Assembly (NCBI RefSeq): GCF_003449035.1
Contig: NZ_QRGB01000001.1
Coordinates: forward strand, 3,286,001-3,350,000
DNA length: 64,000 nucleotides
Source of the DNA: Pedobacter indicus
GTDB lineage: Bacteria; Bacteroidota; Bacteroidia; Sphingobacteriales; Sphingobacteriaceae
Direction: 5' to 3'
Of the stretch, positions 6,809 to 16,314 are shown one piece after another. The translations under genes were made by a program, and so were the position numbers. Position 1 is the first letter of the stretch, and every line of letters begins with the position of its first letter. The notes beneath the pieces are model-generated. The model did no database searches. It saw only the letters and a list, made by a program, of their open reading frames with translations, and was not told where the DNA came from.

Positions 6809-7861
6809 ATGCAGAACCATGAGTTGTATATGAGGCGTTGCCTTGATCTCGCTTCATTAGGTGCGGGCTCCGTGAGCCCAAATCCAATGGTCGGAGCTGT
6901 CATCGTTCACGACAATCAGGTTATTGGCGAAGGCTGGCACAAAGGATTTGGACAGGCCCATGCTGAAGTAAATGCGATTAATCAAGTTATCGAAACGCGT
7001 GGTTTACAATCAGATGAACTGTTGCGAAACTCAACGCTGTATGTGAGTTTGGAGCCTTGTGCGCATCATGGCAAAACACCGCCTTGCGCTGATTTGATTA
7101 TCCAACATCAGATACCCGAGGTAGTTGTTGCTTGTCGAGATTCTTTTGACAAAGTGAATGGAAAAGGGATCGAACGATTACGGGATGCAGGAGTTAAAGT
7201 AATAGAAAGTGTTTTAGAAAAGGAAGCTAGGCATTTAAACCGTCGTTTTTTTACGCGACTATCAAAAAAGCGACCGTATATCATTTTAAAATGGGCTCAG
7301 ACTGCGGACGGCTTCTTCGCTCCGAACAAACCTCAGCAGAAGTGGATTAGCAATAAACAATCGAAATTATTGGTTCATCGTTGGCGAGCTGAAGAAGATG
7401 CCATTTTAGTTGGGAAAAACACGGCGCTGATTGATAATCCACAACTCAATACACGGTTGTGGGAAGGTAAAAATCCAAAGCGGATTGTATTGGATCGCAA
7501 CCTGCAGCTTCCATCGGGTCTTCACCTGTTTGATAAATCTATCGAAACCATCGTCCTCAATGAAGTAAAAACAGATGTACAGAAAAATTTAAAATTCATC
7601 TCTTTGGAAAGTTTCGACTTTTATTTAGCGGAGAGCATTGCTTTTCAGCTGTTTCTGATGGATATACAATCGGTAATCATAGAAGGGGGTGCAAAAACTC
7701 TGGACCTCTTTATAAAGGCCGGTCTCTGGGATGAGGCTCGTGTGTTTACATCAGACATTGTTTGGGGCGAGGGGCTATCTGCCGCTTCGCTTCTTCACAC
7801 TGCTCCAAACGAGTCGATACGATTAGGGAGCGACCAACTGTCTATCTATTACCATTCATGA
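6809..7861 (+). CDS. ribD: Bifunctional riboflavin biosynthesis deaminase/reductase
   Basis: RibD performs two steps of riboflavin synthesis: deamination of diaminohydroxyphosphoribosylaminopyrimidine and NADPH reduction of the ribosyl side chain. The 350-aa protein has the N-terminal zinc deaminase domain with AHAEVNAI and EPCAHHGKTPPCADLI, which supply the His/Cys zinc ligands and catalytic Glu. The C-terminal reductase domain (about 150-350) has PYIILKWAQTADG and IIEGGAKTL. It overlaps the next gene by ATGA (7858-7861), so translation is probably coupled to the EamA permease. Confidence 0.95.
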   Translation: MQNHELYMRRCLDLASLGAGSVSPNPMVGAVIVHDNQVIGEGWHKGFGQAHAEVNAINQVIETRGLQSDELLRNSTLYVSLEPCAHHGKTPPCADLIIQHQIPEVVVACRDSFDKVNGKGIERLRDAGVKVIESVLEKEARHLNRRFFTRLSKKRPYIILKWAQTADGFFAPNKPQQKWISNKQSKLLVHRWRAEEDAILVGKNTALIDNPQLNTRLWEGKNPKRIVLDRNLQLPSGLHLFDKSIETIVLNEVKTDVQKNLKFISLESFDFYLAESIAFQLFLMDIQSVIIEGGAKTLDLFIKAGLWDEARVFTSDIVWGEGLSAASLLHTAPNESIRLGSDQLSIYYHS

Positions 7862-8727
7862 TATTTGTATTTTTTAGTATCATCTGTAGTGTACTGGTTT
7901 CAATCATTTTGAAACTAGCGAGACGGTATGAAGTAAGCACAAACCAGATTATAGCATGGAACTATCCGACCGCGGTTTTACTTAATATAATGTTTTATAA
8001 ACCGGAAATCCAGCATATTTCATTTGAAGTCGGAAATACCATCCTATATCTTACTCTCGGCTTTCTTTTACCTGCTATTTTTTGGGCCATTGCCGCCTCA
8101 ATCAGATATACTGGTATTGTCAGGACTGATATTGCGCAACGTACGTCGATTTTCATACCGCTTATCGCAGCATTCCTGATTTTCAATGAAGAGCCAAACA
8201 CAAAATCAATTGTCGGTATAGTCGTAGGTATAGCCGCTATTCTTTGTTCTATCAAATGGAGTGCATCCTCAGACTCTAGAACGCAGAAAAGGAGCTGGGC
8301 ATATCCGTTGATTATTTTCTTCGGAATGGGTCTTATTGACGTGCTTTTTAAACAAATTGCCCAGCATCAACAAATGCCCTATACCGCTTCTGTCTTATTT
8401 GTGTTCATTATGGCAATGGTTATCTCATTTATTTATATTGGCACGCGAATATATAAACGAAAAGAACCGTTTAATATCGTGGCGATCATTTGGGGTGTAC
8501 TCTTGGGTGTATTTAATTTCGGCAATATCTTGTTGTATATGAAAGCGCATAGAGCAATTCCAGAAAACCCATCCGTCGTTTTTTCTGCCATGAATATCGG
8601 TGTAATTGCCTTGGGTGCAATAGTAGGCTTATATTTATTCAAAGAGAAGTTATCCGCTTTGAACAAAGTCGGCATTTTGCTTGCTATCATTTCTATCCTT
8701 ATTATTGCAGGTAATGAGTCTATTTGA
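7858..8727 (+). CDS. EamA-family membrane transporter
   Basis: This 289-aa protein is almost wholly hydrophobic, with about ten predicted membrane helices arranged as two five-helix halves, typical of drug/metabolite transporter (DMT/EamA) proteins. The first helix starts right at MIFVFFSIICSVLVSIILK. ATG 7858 overlaps the ribD stop (ATGA), which decides the start against an upstream extension within ribD. Substrate is unknown. Position after ribD invites a flavin or flavin-precursor link, but EamA genes are promiscuous neighbours and this is only a guess. Its 3' end overlaps the next gene by 14 nt. Confidence 0.82.
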   Translation: MIFVFFSIICSVLVSIILKLARRYEVSTNQIIAWNYPTAVLLNIMFYKPEIQHISFEVGNTILYLTLGFLLPAIFWAIAASIRYTGIVRTDIAQRTSIFIPLIAAFLIFNEEPNTKSIVGIVVGIAAILCSIKWSASSDSRTQKRSWAYPLIIFFGMGLIDVLFKQIAQHQQMPYTASVLFVFIMAMVISFIYIGTRIYKRKEPFNIVAIIWGVLLGVFNFGNILLYMKAHRAIPENPSVVFSAMNIGVIALGAIVGLYLFKEKLSALNKVGILLAIISILIIAGNESI

Positions 8728-9331
8728 AGATACTTATCGAACGATAAACGCTCCTATTACGGGCATTTTTAAAGACAAAGGGAGTAAATTCATTGCATAT
8801 GGTTTCCCTTTTGAAGATGAGCAAGATTTAAAAGATCTTTTAACCGAGGTCAAAAATGAACACCCTAAGGCTAGGCATCACTGTTATGCATATCGACTGG
8901 GTATGGACCGGACTGTTTATCGGATAAACGATGATGGTGAACCTGCGGGATCGGCAGGCAGACCCATATTAAACACTTTATTATCCAATGACTTAACGAA
9001 CACCCTAATGATTGTGGTTCGATATTTTGGCGGAACTTTGCTAGGGATACCGGGATTGATACATGCTTATAAAACGGCCACGCAGGATGCTATTGATCAG
9101 GCGGAGATCATAGAAAAACATGAACGGGATATCTATGAAATAAGCTTTGAGTATCCCCAGATGAATGATATTATGCGACTTGTCAAAGATGATAATCTTG
9201 AAATAATCAAACAGGATTTTGAAATTAGCTGCTTGATGCAGATCGCTATTAGAAAATCGATTGTAAACCGTTTAGCCGATCAGTTTGCAAGTCTTCCGAA
9301 TATTAAACTTAAATATCTTCGGACTATTTAG
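8714..9331 (+). CDS. IMPACT/YigZ family protein
   Basis: The 205-aa protein matches the YigZ/IMPACT family. The N-terminal domain has KGSKFIAYGFP, ARHHCYAYR, NDDGEPAGSAGRPIL and VVRYFGGTLLGIPGL, all family signatures, and a smaller ferredoxin-like domain follows (about 135-205). Bacterial members have been linked to translation and proline-peptide handling, but the biochemical role remains unsettled. ATG 8714 overlaps the preceding permease by 14 nt, so ribD, eamA and this gene form a tight three-gene operon. The 3' end overlaps the convergent kinase gene by 8 nt. Confidence 0.9.
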   Translation: MSLFEDTYRTINAPITGIFKDKGSKFIAYGFPFEDEQDLKDLLTEVKNEHPKARHHCYAYRLGMDRTVYRINDDGEPAGSAGRPILNTLLSNDLTNTLMIVVRYFGGTLLGIPGLIHAYKTATQDAIDQAEIIEKHERDIYEISFEYPQMNDIMRLVKDDNLEIIKQDFEISCLMQIAIRKSIVNRLADQFASLPNIKLKYLRTI

Positions 9332-10214
9332 GCTTATCTGCTTCACTTTCCAATTGTTCTTTATAGAGTTTTAACTCTTCTGCTTGCTTTTTACTTACTT
9401 TGGGGAAATCGGGATTCATCTCTTGAAGGGTTTTTACGATAATCCGACCTATTGCCAGCCTGGAGAACCATTTTTTATCGGCCGGGATGATATACCAAGG
9501 TGCTTCATCTGAGCTGGTTGCGCTGATACATTCTTCATATACACGTTCATAATCCTCCCATAACTCCCTTTCATCGAGGTCTCCGGCTGAAAATTTCCAA
9601 TGTTTATCCTTCTCATTCAGACGATCCATAAACCGCTCATGTTGTTCTTCTTTGGATAAGTGCAGGAAGAACTTAATGATTGTCGTTCCATTTCGAGTTA
9701 GATGCTCCTCAAATTGGCGAATACTTTTGTAGCGATCATCCCAAAAGGGCTTTGTGATGTCATCTACCTTCCGGATATTTGGGAGTCGCTCTTTTAAAAT
9801 GTACTCCGGATGCACTTTACAGACTAATACATATTCATAGTGTGAACGGTTATGAATACCTATTCTACCCCTCTCTGGCAAAGCATCGTAATGCCGCCAC
9901 AGAAAATCGTGCTCATAATCTTCATCGTTAGGTTGTTTAAAACTAAAAACCTGGCAACCTTGGGGGTTCACGCCACTCATTACATGCTCTATAGCGCTAT
10001 CTTTACCGGCAGCATCCATGGCTTGAAAAACAATCAATAAGCTCCGGCGGTTTTCCGCATATAGACGCTCCTGAAGTTCAAATAGCGTCTCTTGGAAGTC
10101 TTCTAAATCTTCTTTAGCATCTTTCTTCGACAGACCAAAAGTTTCATCTGTCTTAAAATCAGCTAGTTTAATCGGTCCTTTTGTTATCTTAAACTGTTTA
10201 TAATCTTGGCTCAT
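9324..10214 (-). CDS. Polyphosphate kinase 2 family phosphotransferase
   Basis: PPK2 enzymes move phosphate between polyphosphate and nucleotides. The 296-aa single-domain protein has Walker A in AMDAAGKDS, the VNPQGCQVFSFKQP segment, and a lid/Walker B region GRIGIHNRSHYE (most relatives read IFNRSHYED, so His and Tyr are substitutions). Size and motifs resemble class III enzymes that phosphorylate AMP and ADP, but class cannot be fixed by eye. ATG 10214 (MSQDYKQF) was preferred to a TTG at 10235. It may regenerate ATP from polyphosphate under energy stress. Confidence 0.88.
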   Translation of the reverse strand: MSQDYKQFKITKGPIKLADFKTDETFGLSKKDAKEDLEDFQETLFELQERLYAENRRSLLIVFQAMDAAGKDSAIEHVMSGVNPQGCQVFSFKQPNDEDYEHDFLWRHYDALPERGRIGIHNRSHYEYVLVCKVHPEYILKERLPNIRKVDDITKPFWDDRYKSIRQFEEHLTRNGTTIIKFFLHLSKEEQHERFMDRLNEKDKHWKFSAGDLDERELWEDYERVYEECISATSSDEAPWYIIPADKKWFSRLAIGRIIVKTLQEMNPDFPKVSKKQAEELKLYKEQLESEADKPK

Positions 10215-10326
10215 TAGTTGGGTATTTATGTTCAATTCTCTATATCACATGAAACAATTAGCACGTAATGCTCAGTAAAATAAATATAAAGATAATTTTA
10301 TTTAAACATTTACGATATTTACGGAT

Positions 10327-12648
10327 ATGTTTAGAAGAATTAAGAATAAGTTCCTCCGGTACCTCCTCATTTCTGTTTACTTCGTTATTATTTTTATCTG
10401 TGCTATTGAGATTAACTTTCTTAATTTTTTTGGATACTCGCCGACAAGGGATGACATTCAAATGCCAGAACTAAATGTTGCTTCGCAATTTTATTCTGCA
10501 GATGGAAAGCTTCTTGGAAGTTATTTTAAACAAAATCGGAATCCGGTTCAATACGATGAACTTTCTAAACCTTTAAAAGATGCATTAATATCTACCGAGG
10601 ATATCAGGTTTTATAAACACAATGGCGTCGATTTCATTGCGGTATTTACGAGTATCTTCTCTACTTTTCAGGGAGAACGACGTGGTGCCAGCACGTTGAC
10701 ACAGCAGTTGGCAAAAAACCTGTATCAAACCCGCTACGACAAATCATCAGGTCTTCTTGGAAAAATACCCGGTGTTCGAATGATTATCATCAAAATCAAA
10801 GAATGGATGACGGCATATAAACTCGAGACAAAGTATTCGAAAGAAGAAATCTTGACGATGTATTTAAATACGGTATCATTTGGCAATAATACATATGGTA
10901 TCAAAACAGCCGCTAGTCATTATTTCAATACGCTACCTGACTCGCTGAATGCCCCCCAATCTGCCTTACTGGTTGGAATGCTAAAAGGTACGACACTCTA
11001 TAATCCAATTAGAAATCCCGAAAACGCCAAGAAGAGAAGGAATATAGTTTTAGGTCAAATGGCCAAGGAGGGCTTCATCAGCGCTGACCAACTGAACGAT
11101 TATGCAAAATTAGATATTGGCCTGTCTGTCGCAGAAATAGATGACGACCAAATTGGAGATTCATACTTACGCTCGGCAGTTTTAAGATTTCTTGATGAAT
11201 GGAGCAAGGAAAGTGGTTACGATATTTATGAAGATGGTCTCCAGATTTATACGAGTATTGACTCACGAATGCAGTCTTATGCTGAAGAGGTAGTTGCCAG
11301 ACAGATGAAAATTTTGCAGAATCGTTTCGAAAATGTCTGGGGCAATGATCTGCCTTGGCGCGATTCGCAAGGCGATGTGATCGAAGGATTTCTTGAGAAC
11401 TTGGCAACAAAAACCAACTATTATGAGTTTCTGAACGAAAAATATAAAGGTAACAAGGACAGTATCCAATTTTATCTGGAACAGGAAAAGGAAATGGAGG
11501 TATTTACGTGGGATGGGATGAAAAAAGTCAACTATTCTACGCTCGACTCGCTGGCTCATTATGCTAAGATGATTAATACAGGGATGATGTCAATGGATCC
11601 ATTCACCGGCGAGATTAAGGTTTGGGTAGGTGGGATTAATCACAAATATTACAAATTCGATCATGTCGACCAGGCACGGCGACAAGCAGGGTCTACATTT
11701 AAACCTTTTGCTTACCTTACCGCGATAGAGCAAGGTATGGCGCCATGTGATAGGTTTGTCGATAAACCCGTAAAAATCGAATACATCGAAAATGGAAAAG
11801 AGATGCAATGGGAGCCTAAAAATGCAGACTGGAATTTTACTTATCAGAATATGTCGCTTCGATGGGCAATGGGTCGTTCTGTTAATTCAATCACCGCGCA
11901 AATCACTGAAAAAGTGGGCTGGGACAAAGTAGTTGAGACAGCTCATCGCGTAGGTATTAAAAGTCCGCTAAAATCGGTGCCCTCTGTTAGTTTGGGGTCT
12001 AACGACGTAAGCGTATTGGAAATGGTGAAAGCATATGCTACATTTTTAAATAAGGGAAACTTGGTAGAACCTATTTTGGTAACGACAATAAAAAATAAAA
12101 AAGGCGAGGTAATCGCTGAATTTAAGCCTGACAACAAACGGGTTATCAGTGAAGAAGATGCTTGGCTGATGATTTATATGCTTCGAGGAACAATGGACGA
12201 ACCAGGAGGAACGTCGCAGGCGCTATGGGAGTGGGATCTTTGGAAGAATGGCAATCAAATTGCGGGAAAAACTGGTACCTCGTCGGATTATGTTGATGGT
12301 TGGTATATGGGACTCACGAAGGATTTGGTCACAGGCGTATGGGTTGGAAACGACGAAAGGAGTATTCACTTTAAAAGTTCCGCAACGGGAGAAGGGGCGC
12401 ATACCGCTCTTCCTATTTTCGGAATGTTTATGGAAAAGCTCTACCAAGATGAGAACAGTGGGTACACATACGGCCCCTTTCCTGACCCTACAGTGGAAAT
12501 CACGAAAAAGTATAACTGCCCGACACCTAGACCCCGCCCACGAATTGACTCAACGGTAGTTGACTCAGGTGCAATCCCTCTGCCTCACGCTATTGAGATG
12601 GATCGTATTTTGGAGGAGATTGAGGGAAGTTTACCAGACAGTTTATAA
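10327..12648 (+). CDS. Penicillin-binding protein 1A (bifunctional)
   Basis: This class A PBP polymerises glycan strands and cross-links peptides in peptidoglycan. The 773-aa protein has an N-terminal membrane anchor (about 10-35), and a GT51 transglycosylase domain with STEDIRFYKHNGVD (catalytic Glu91), RRGASTLTQQLAKNL and a segment with EEILTMYLNTVSFG. The transpeptidase domain has the nucleophile in STFK (Ser456), SVN after GRSVNS, and KTGT at 648-651. The C-terminal tail is Pro/Arg rich. It stands alone, 41 nt before the next gene, and all catalytic motifs are intact. Confidence 0.95.
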   Translation: MFRRIKNKFLRYLLISVYFVIIFICAIEINFLNFFGYSPTRDDIQMPELNVASQFYSADGKLLGSYFKQNRNPVQYDELSKPLKDALISTEDIRFYKHNGVDFIAVFTSIFSTFQGERRGASTLTQQLAKNLYQTRYDKSSGLLGKIPGVRMIIIKIKEWMTAYKLETKYSKEEILTMYLNTVSFGNNTYGIKTAASHYFNTLPDSLNAPQSALLVGMLKGTTLYNPIRNPENAKKRRNIVLGQMAKEGFISADQLNDYAKLDIGLSVAEIDDDQIGDSYLRSAVLRFLDEWSKESGYDIYEDGLQIYTSIDSRMQSYAEEVVARQMKILQNRFENVWGNDLPWRDSQGDVIEGFLENLATKTNYYEFLNEKYKGNKDSIQFYLEQEKEMEVFTWDGMKKVNYSTLDSLAHYAKMINTGMMSMDPFTGEIKVWVGGINHKYYKFDHVDQARRQAGSTFKPFAYLTAIEQGMAPCDRFVDKPVKIEYIENGKEMQWEPKNADWNFTYQNMSLRWAMGRSVNSITAQITEKVGWDKVVETAHRVGIKSPLKSVPSVSLGSNDVSVLEMVKAYATFLNKGNLVEPILVTTIKNKKGEVIAEFKPDNKRVISEEDAWLMIYMLRGTMDEPGGTSQALWEWDLWKNGNQIAGKTGTSSDYVDGWYMGLTKDLVTGVWVGNDERSIHFKSSATGEGAHTALPIFGMFMEKLYQDENSGYTYGPFPDPTVEITKKYNCPTPRPRPRIDSTVVDSGAIPLPHAIEMDRILEEIEGSLPDSL

Positions 12649-12689
12649 ACAAAAAAACATATCTTTAACTAGACAATTATAAAGAAACG

Positions 12690-15600
12690 ATGGAATATAT
12701 GGTTACAAAACGACTTAACAAGAATGCAGTAATAAGGATTTCATTTCTGATTGTTTTGTTCTGTTCGTTCTTCGATGCTCAGGCTCAATATTTTGGTCAA
12801 AATAAAATGCGCTACAAGAAGCTTGATTTTAAAGTGAAGGAAACTCCGCATTTTAATCTGTATTATTATATGGAGAATGATTCCCTTCTCGAGAATTTTG
12901 CAAAGGAAAGTGAATTGTGGTATGAACTTCACCAACAGATATTCCGGGATACGTTTGACCATAAAAACCCATTGATCATTTATAATAACCATCCCGATTT
13001 TCAACAAACAACTGCTATACAAGGCACTATCGGCGTAGGGACCGGCGGGGTGACGGAAGGGTTTAAGAATCGGGTAGTAATGCCCATCATGCAGGTTAAC
13101 AGTCAAACGCGGCACGTACTCGGACACGAGATGGTTCACGCATTCCAGTATCATTCACTGATCGAAGGAGATTCCACTCAATTGGAAAACATTGGGAACC
13201 TTCCCTTATGGATGGTTGAAGGTATGGCAGAATATCTTTCTGTTGGAAAGAAAGACGCCTTTACAGCTATGTGGATGCGCGATGCGTACCTCAACCAGGA
13301 TATACCGACACTGAAAGACCTGACTGAAAGTAATAAGTATTTCCCATATCGTTACGGGCAAGCATTTTGGTCCTATATCGGTTCAACTTACGGAGACACG
13401 GTCATTGTGCCGCTATTTAAGGCTACAGCAAAGTATGGTTACCAAATGGCTGTTCGCAGGGTTTTGGGCTACGATGAAGCGACAGTCTCTAGTTTATGGA
13501 GACAAGCTATCGAAAATACCTATAAGCCACTTTTAACGGATACAACCAAAAAACCTGTTGGAAATATTATCATTGACAAAAACAATGCTGGTAATACGAA
13601 CGTATCGCCAGCTATCTCACCAGACGGTAAATACGTTGCATTCTTATCTGAAAAAGATCTCTTCAGTATCGACCTTTTCCTAGCTGATGCCCAAACCGGC
13701 AAGATTCTACGGAAATTAACGAGTCGAATCAGCAACAGTCATATTGATGAATTTAGCTATATCGAATCAGCGGGTAGTTTTTCGCCTGACAGTAGAAAAT
13801 TTGCCTATAGTGTATTCTCTGAAGGACGTAATAAACTCATGATCACTGATGTTGAGAATGGAAGAACCCTTTTGACTGAGGGCATGGGAGAAGTGGGAGA
13901 ATTTAGTAACATTACTTGGGCTCCGGACGGAAATTCTGTTGTTTTTTCTGGCTTGAAGCAAGGACAAAGCGATCTCTATGAATATAACATCCAAACGAAA
14001 GAGCTAACACAATTAACAGATGATCCTTTTTCGGAATATCACCCCTCCTATTCACACGATGGCAGACATTTGGTTTTTAGTAGTGACCGAGGCAGCTTTA
14101 AGCGTGGCGATGAATCTGTAAATATCAGTTTTAATCTCTCCTTGATGGATATGGGAACGAAACAAGTGGTTGATCTGCCTGTATTCCCAACAGCGAATAA
14201 TTTAAATCCTCAATTCTCCGGAGATGACAGCCAAATCTATTTCCTTTCGAACCGAGACGGATTTAGAAACTTATATCGCTATACAATCGAAACAAACTCG
14301 ACCGAGCAGCTGACTGAATATTTTACAGGCATTAGTGGTATTACCGAGTATTCACCGGCATTGAGTGTTTCTGCAAATGACGACATATTATACTCATACT
14401 ATCGATCACAAACCTATACCATATATAATGCGAAAGCCGATGAGTTTGACCCACAGAGTGTGTCAAATGACGCAATAGACTTTACAGCTGCAATGCTCCC
14501 TCCTATTAAATCATATGGAGTAGACGTTGTCAATACCAACCTTAGAAATTTTAATAATTTAACAAGGATTGATACATCACAAATATACCCAATAGCCTAC
14601 ACACCGAAGTTTAAATTAGACTATCTGGCAAGTAGCGGCATGGGCGTTTCTGTAGGAAGTCGATATGGCGCTGGTTTGGCAAGTGGTATTCAGGGGATAT
14701 TCTCTGACATCTTAGGGCGAAATCAAATTTTTGCTGGTTTGGCTATTAACGGTGAGATATATGACTTCGGCGGGCAAGTAGCCTATATCAATCAGGCTAG
14801 CCGCCTAAATTGGGGAGGTGCAATATCTCATATCCCATTTATCTCTGGTTTGGTATCTGCATCGATTGATGAAAACTCGCAGATCTCGCCGACAGGAGTA
14901 GCTTACTTGGACAACTACGATATTATAAGAACATTTCAGGAGCAAGCTGAAGCATTCGTAGCATATCCGTTCTCTAGAAGAACGCGTGTTGAATTGGGAG
15001 GCGCATTTGCACATTATAGCTATCGTATTGATCGCTACACAAACTATTACGCTGCAGATCCTGGCAGTGGATATCCGCTTTACTATTTAGGAGGTGACAG
15101 AAGAAAAATTAATTTAGACGAAGCTGCAGAAACATATGGTTCAAGCTTTGAGGCTTTCACTATTCAACAGTTGAACACAGCACTCGTAGGCGATAATTCG
15201 GTGTTTGGTGTAGCAGCTCCTCTTGCCGGTTATCGGTATAGATTAGGTGTAGAACAGTATTTTGGTGACTACAACTTCAGAAGTTATACAGTCGACTTAA
15301 GGAAGTACCACCGAATGAACAAAGTTACGCTAGCTGCTCGTGCTTATACATACATGCGGGTAGGAGAAGACAGCGATCGGCTATATCCTCTGTTTCTGGG
15401 ATATCCTTATTTAATTCGCGGATACGAATCTTCAAGCTTTTACAATAATCAGGGTGGTGGCCTCTCTAACTTTAACTATAATCAGTTAATGGGTACTCGA
15501 ATTGCTGTTGGTAATATCGAAGCCAGAATTCCATTTACAGGACCAGAACGTCTATCTCTAATCGAATCAAGGATGCTTTTTTCCGATCTGAACTTCTTTT

Positions 15601-15860
15601 TTGATATTGGTTTGGCATGGAGTGAAGGAGATAAGATTGCTTTTAAATCTGAGCCCGACCTAGTCGAACAGGTGCCTAGCCCATCAAATCCCAATGCTTA
15701 TGTGAATGTCTACGAACGTGTCCCAGCAATGAGTGCCGGTGTATCTCTTAGGGTAAATATGTTCGGATATTTTGTAATCGAGCCTTATTTTGCAATTCCT
15801 TTCCAAAGAAACGATCTTAAATTCGGAACATTCGGAATTAACTTCGCTCCAGGTTGGTAG
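12690..15860 (+). CDS. Metalloprotease, beta-propeller and outer-membrane barrel fusion
   Basis: The 1056-aa protein begins with a signal peptide ending about FDAQA. A peptidase MA-like domain follows (about 40-280) with HEMVH at 146-150 and a downstream EGMAEYL (Glu178), the layout of a gluzincin zinc site. Residues of about 290-600 contain repeated SPDGKYVAF, SPDSRKFAYS, APDGNSVVF, SHDGRHLVF and SGDDSQIYF, which are WD40-like/TolB-type PD40 propeller blades. The last 400 residues are Tyr/Gly rich with alternating strands, contain YPYLIRGYES, and end in an aromatic residue, resembling a surface-antigen (Omp85-like) barrel. The likely site is the outer membrane. Function is unknown; the protease activity is predicted from the motif only. 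Confidence 0.8.
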   Translation: MEYMVTKRLNKNAVIRISFLIVLFCSFFDAQAQYFGQNKMRYKKLDFKVKETPHFNLYYYMENDSLLENFAKESELWYELHQQIFRDTFDHKNPLIIYNNHPDFQQTTAIQGTIGVGTGGVTEGFKNRVVMPIMQVNSQTRHVLGHEMVHAFQYHSLIEGDSTQLENIGNLPLWMVEGMAEYLSVGKKDAFTAMWMRDAYLNQDIPTLKDLTESNKYFPYRYGQAFWSYIGSTYGDTVIVPLFKATAKYGYQMAVRRVLGYDEATVSSLWRQAIENTYKPLLTDTTKKPVGNIIIDKNNAGNTNVSPAISPDGKYVAFLSEKDLFSIDLFLADAQTGKILRKLTSRISNSHIDEFSYIESAGSFSPDSRKFAYSVFSEGRNKLMITDVENGRTLLTEGMGEVGEFSNITWAPDGNSVVFSGLKQGQSDLYEYNIQTKELTQLTDDPFSEYHPSYSHDGRHLVFSSDRGSFKRGDESVNISFNLSLMDMGTKQVVDLPVFPTANNLNPQFSGDDSQIYFLSNRDGFRNLYRYTIETNSTEQLTEYFTGISGITEYSPALSVSANDDILYSYYRSQTYTIYNAKADEFDPQSVSNDAIDFTAAMLPPIKSYGVDVVNTNLRNFNNLTRIDTSQIYPIAYTPKFKLDYLASSGMGVSVGSRYGAGLASGIQGIFSDILGRNQIFAGLAINGEIYDFGGQVAYINQASRLNWGGAISHIPFISGLVSASIDENSQISPTGVAYLDNYDIIRTFQEQAEAFVAYPFSRRTRVELGGAFAHYSYRIDRYTNYYAADPGSGYPLYYLGGDRRKINLDEAAETYGSSFEAFTIQQLNTALVGDNSVFGVAAPLAGYRYRLGVEQYFGDYNFRSYTVDLRKYHRMNKVTLAARAYTYMRVGEDSDRLYPLFLGYPYLIRGYESSSFYNNQGGGLSNFNYNQLMGTRIAVGNIEARIPFTGPERLSLIESRMLFSDLNFFFDIGLAWSEGDKIAFKSEPDLVEQVPSPSNPNAYVNVYERVPAMSAGVSLRVNMFGYFVIEPYFAIPFQRNDLKFGTFGINFAPGW

Positions 15861-15885
15861 GATACTATAATAGGTTAAAGATCAT

Positions 15886-16221
15886 TTAAGAGGCGACATT
15901 TAGCTTACGGTATGTATTCGATAGCCGGTGCATATCTAGTCGAAGGCTAAGGTCAATCCAGTTTGTATTGTCTCTGCGTATTAATCTTTCTTTCTGAGAT
16001 CTTGTATATGCGTCAATCTCACATAGTCTACTGAGCGCCCTGTCCTGAGAAATCTCTTCGAAGTATACTAATCGTGCCGCATCTTGATGTTTATTAATAC
16101 TCTGAGCTTGCCTCTGCTTATAATATTGTACAGTATAGCTTAAATCATCGGTTAAACCAATCTTAAAATTCTGTCGATTGGTATTTGTCAATATATACAC
16201 AAATTGTTGCTTACCTTCCAT
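15886..16221 (-). CDS. GIY-YIG superfamily protein (divergent)
   Basis: The 111-aa product has FVYILTNTNRQNFKIGLTDDL at its N-terminus. This corresponds to the GIY and YIG halves of the GIY-YIG nuclease core, here as VYIL and FKIG. ARLVYFEEISQDRALSRLCEIDAY and a C-terminal NWIDLS follow, as in small UvrC-like domain proteins. The usual Arg and Glu after the YIG half are not obvious, so catalysis is uncertain. ATG 16221 gives a normal-length N-terminus; an upstream GTG at 16272 would add 17 untypical residues across the shared promoter region. It diverges from the LexA-like gene. Confidence 0.72.
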   Translation of the reverse strand: MEGKQQFVYILTNTNRQNFKIGLTDDLSYTVQYYKQRQAQSINKHQDAARLVYFEEISQDRALSRLCEIDAYTRSQKERLIRRDNTNWIDLSLRLDMHRLSNTYRKLNVAS

Positions 16222-16277
16222 TTCAACTAATTTTTTTGGTGATTCAATTTTAATTACTAACTTTAATGGCACAATTA

Positions 16278-16294
16278 TACTAATAATATTAGTA
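16278..16294. promoter_or_regulatory. Palindromic operator candidate
   Basis: TACTAATAATATTAGTA is a 7-3-7 perfect inverted repeat lying 20 nt before the repressor start and 57 nt before the divergent GIY-YIG gene. It is well placed for autoregulation by the adjacent helix-turn-helix protein. A half site TTACTAA occurs nearby at about 16254. Being AT-rich it could be chance. Confidence 0.45.
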
Positions 16295-16314
16295 ATAACA
16301 AAATTATTTTTAAA

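Noticed and set aside
7762-7857. Upstream extension of the EamA gene
   Set aside because: It lies inside ribD in another frame; ATG 7858 overlaps the ribD stop as ATGA and begins the first membrane helix.
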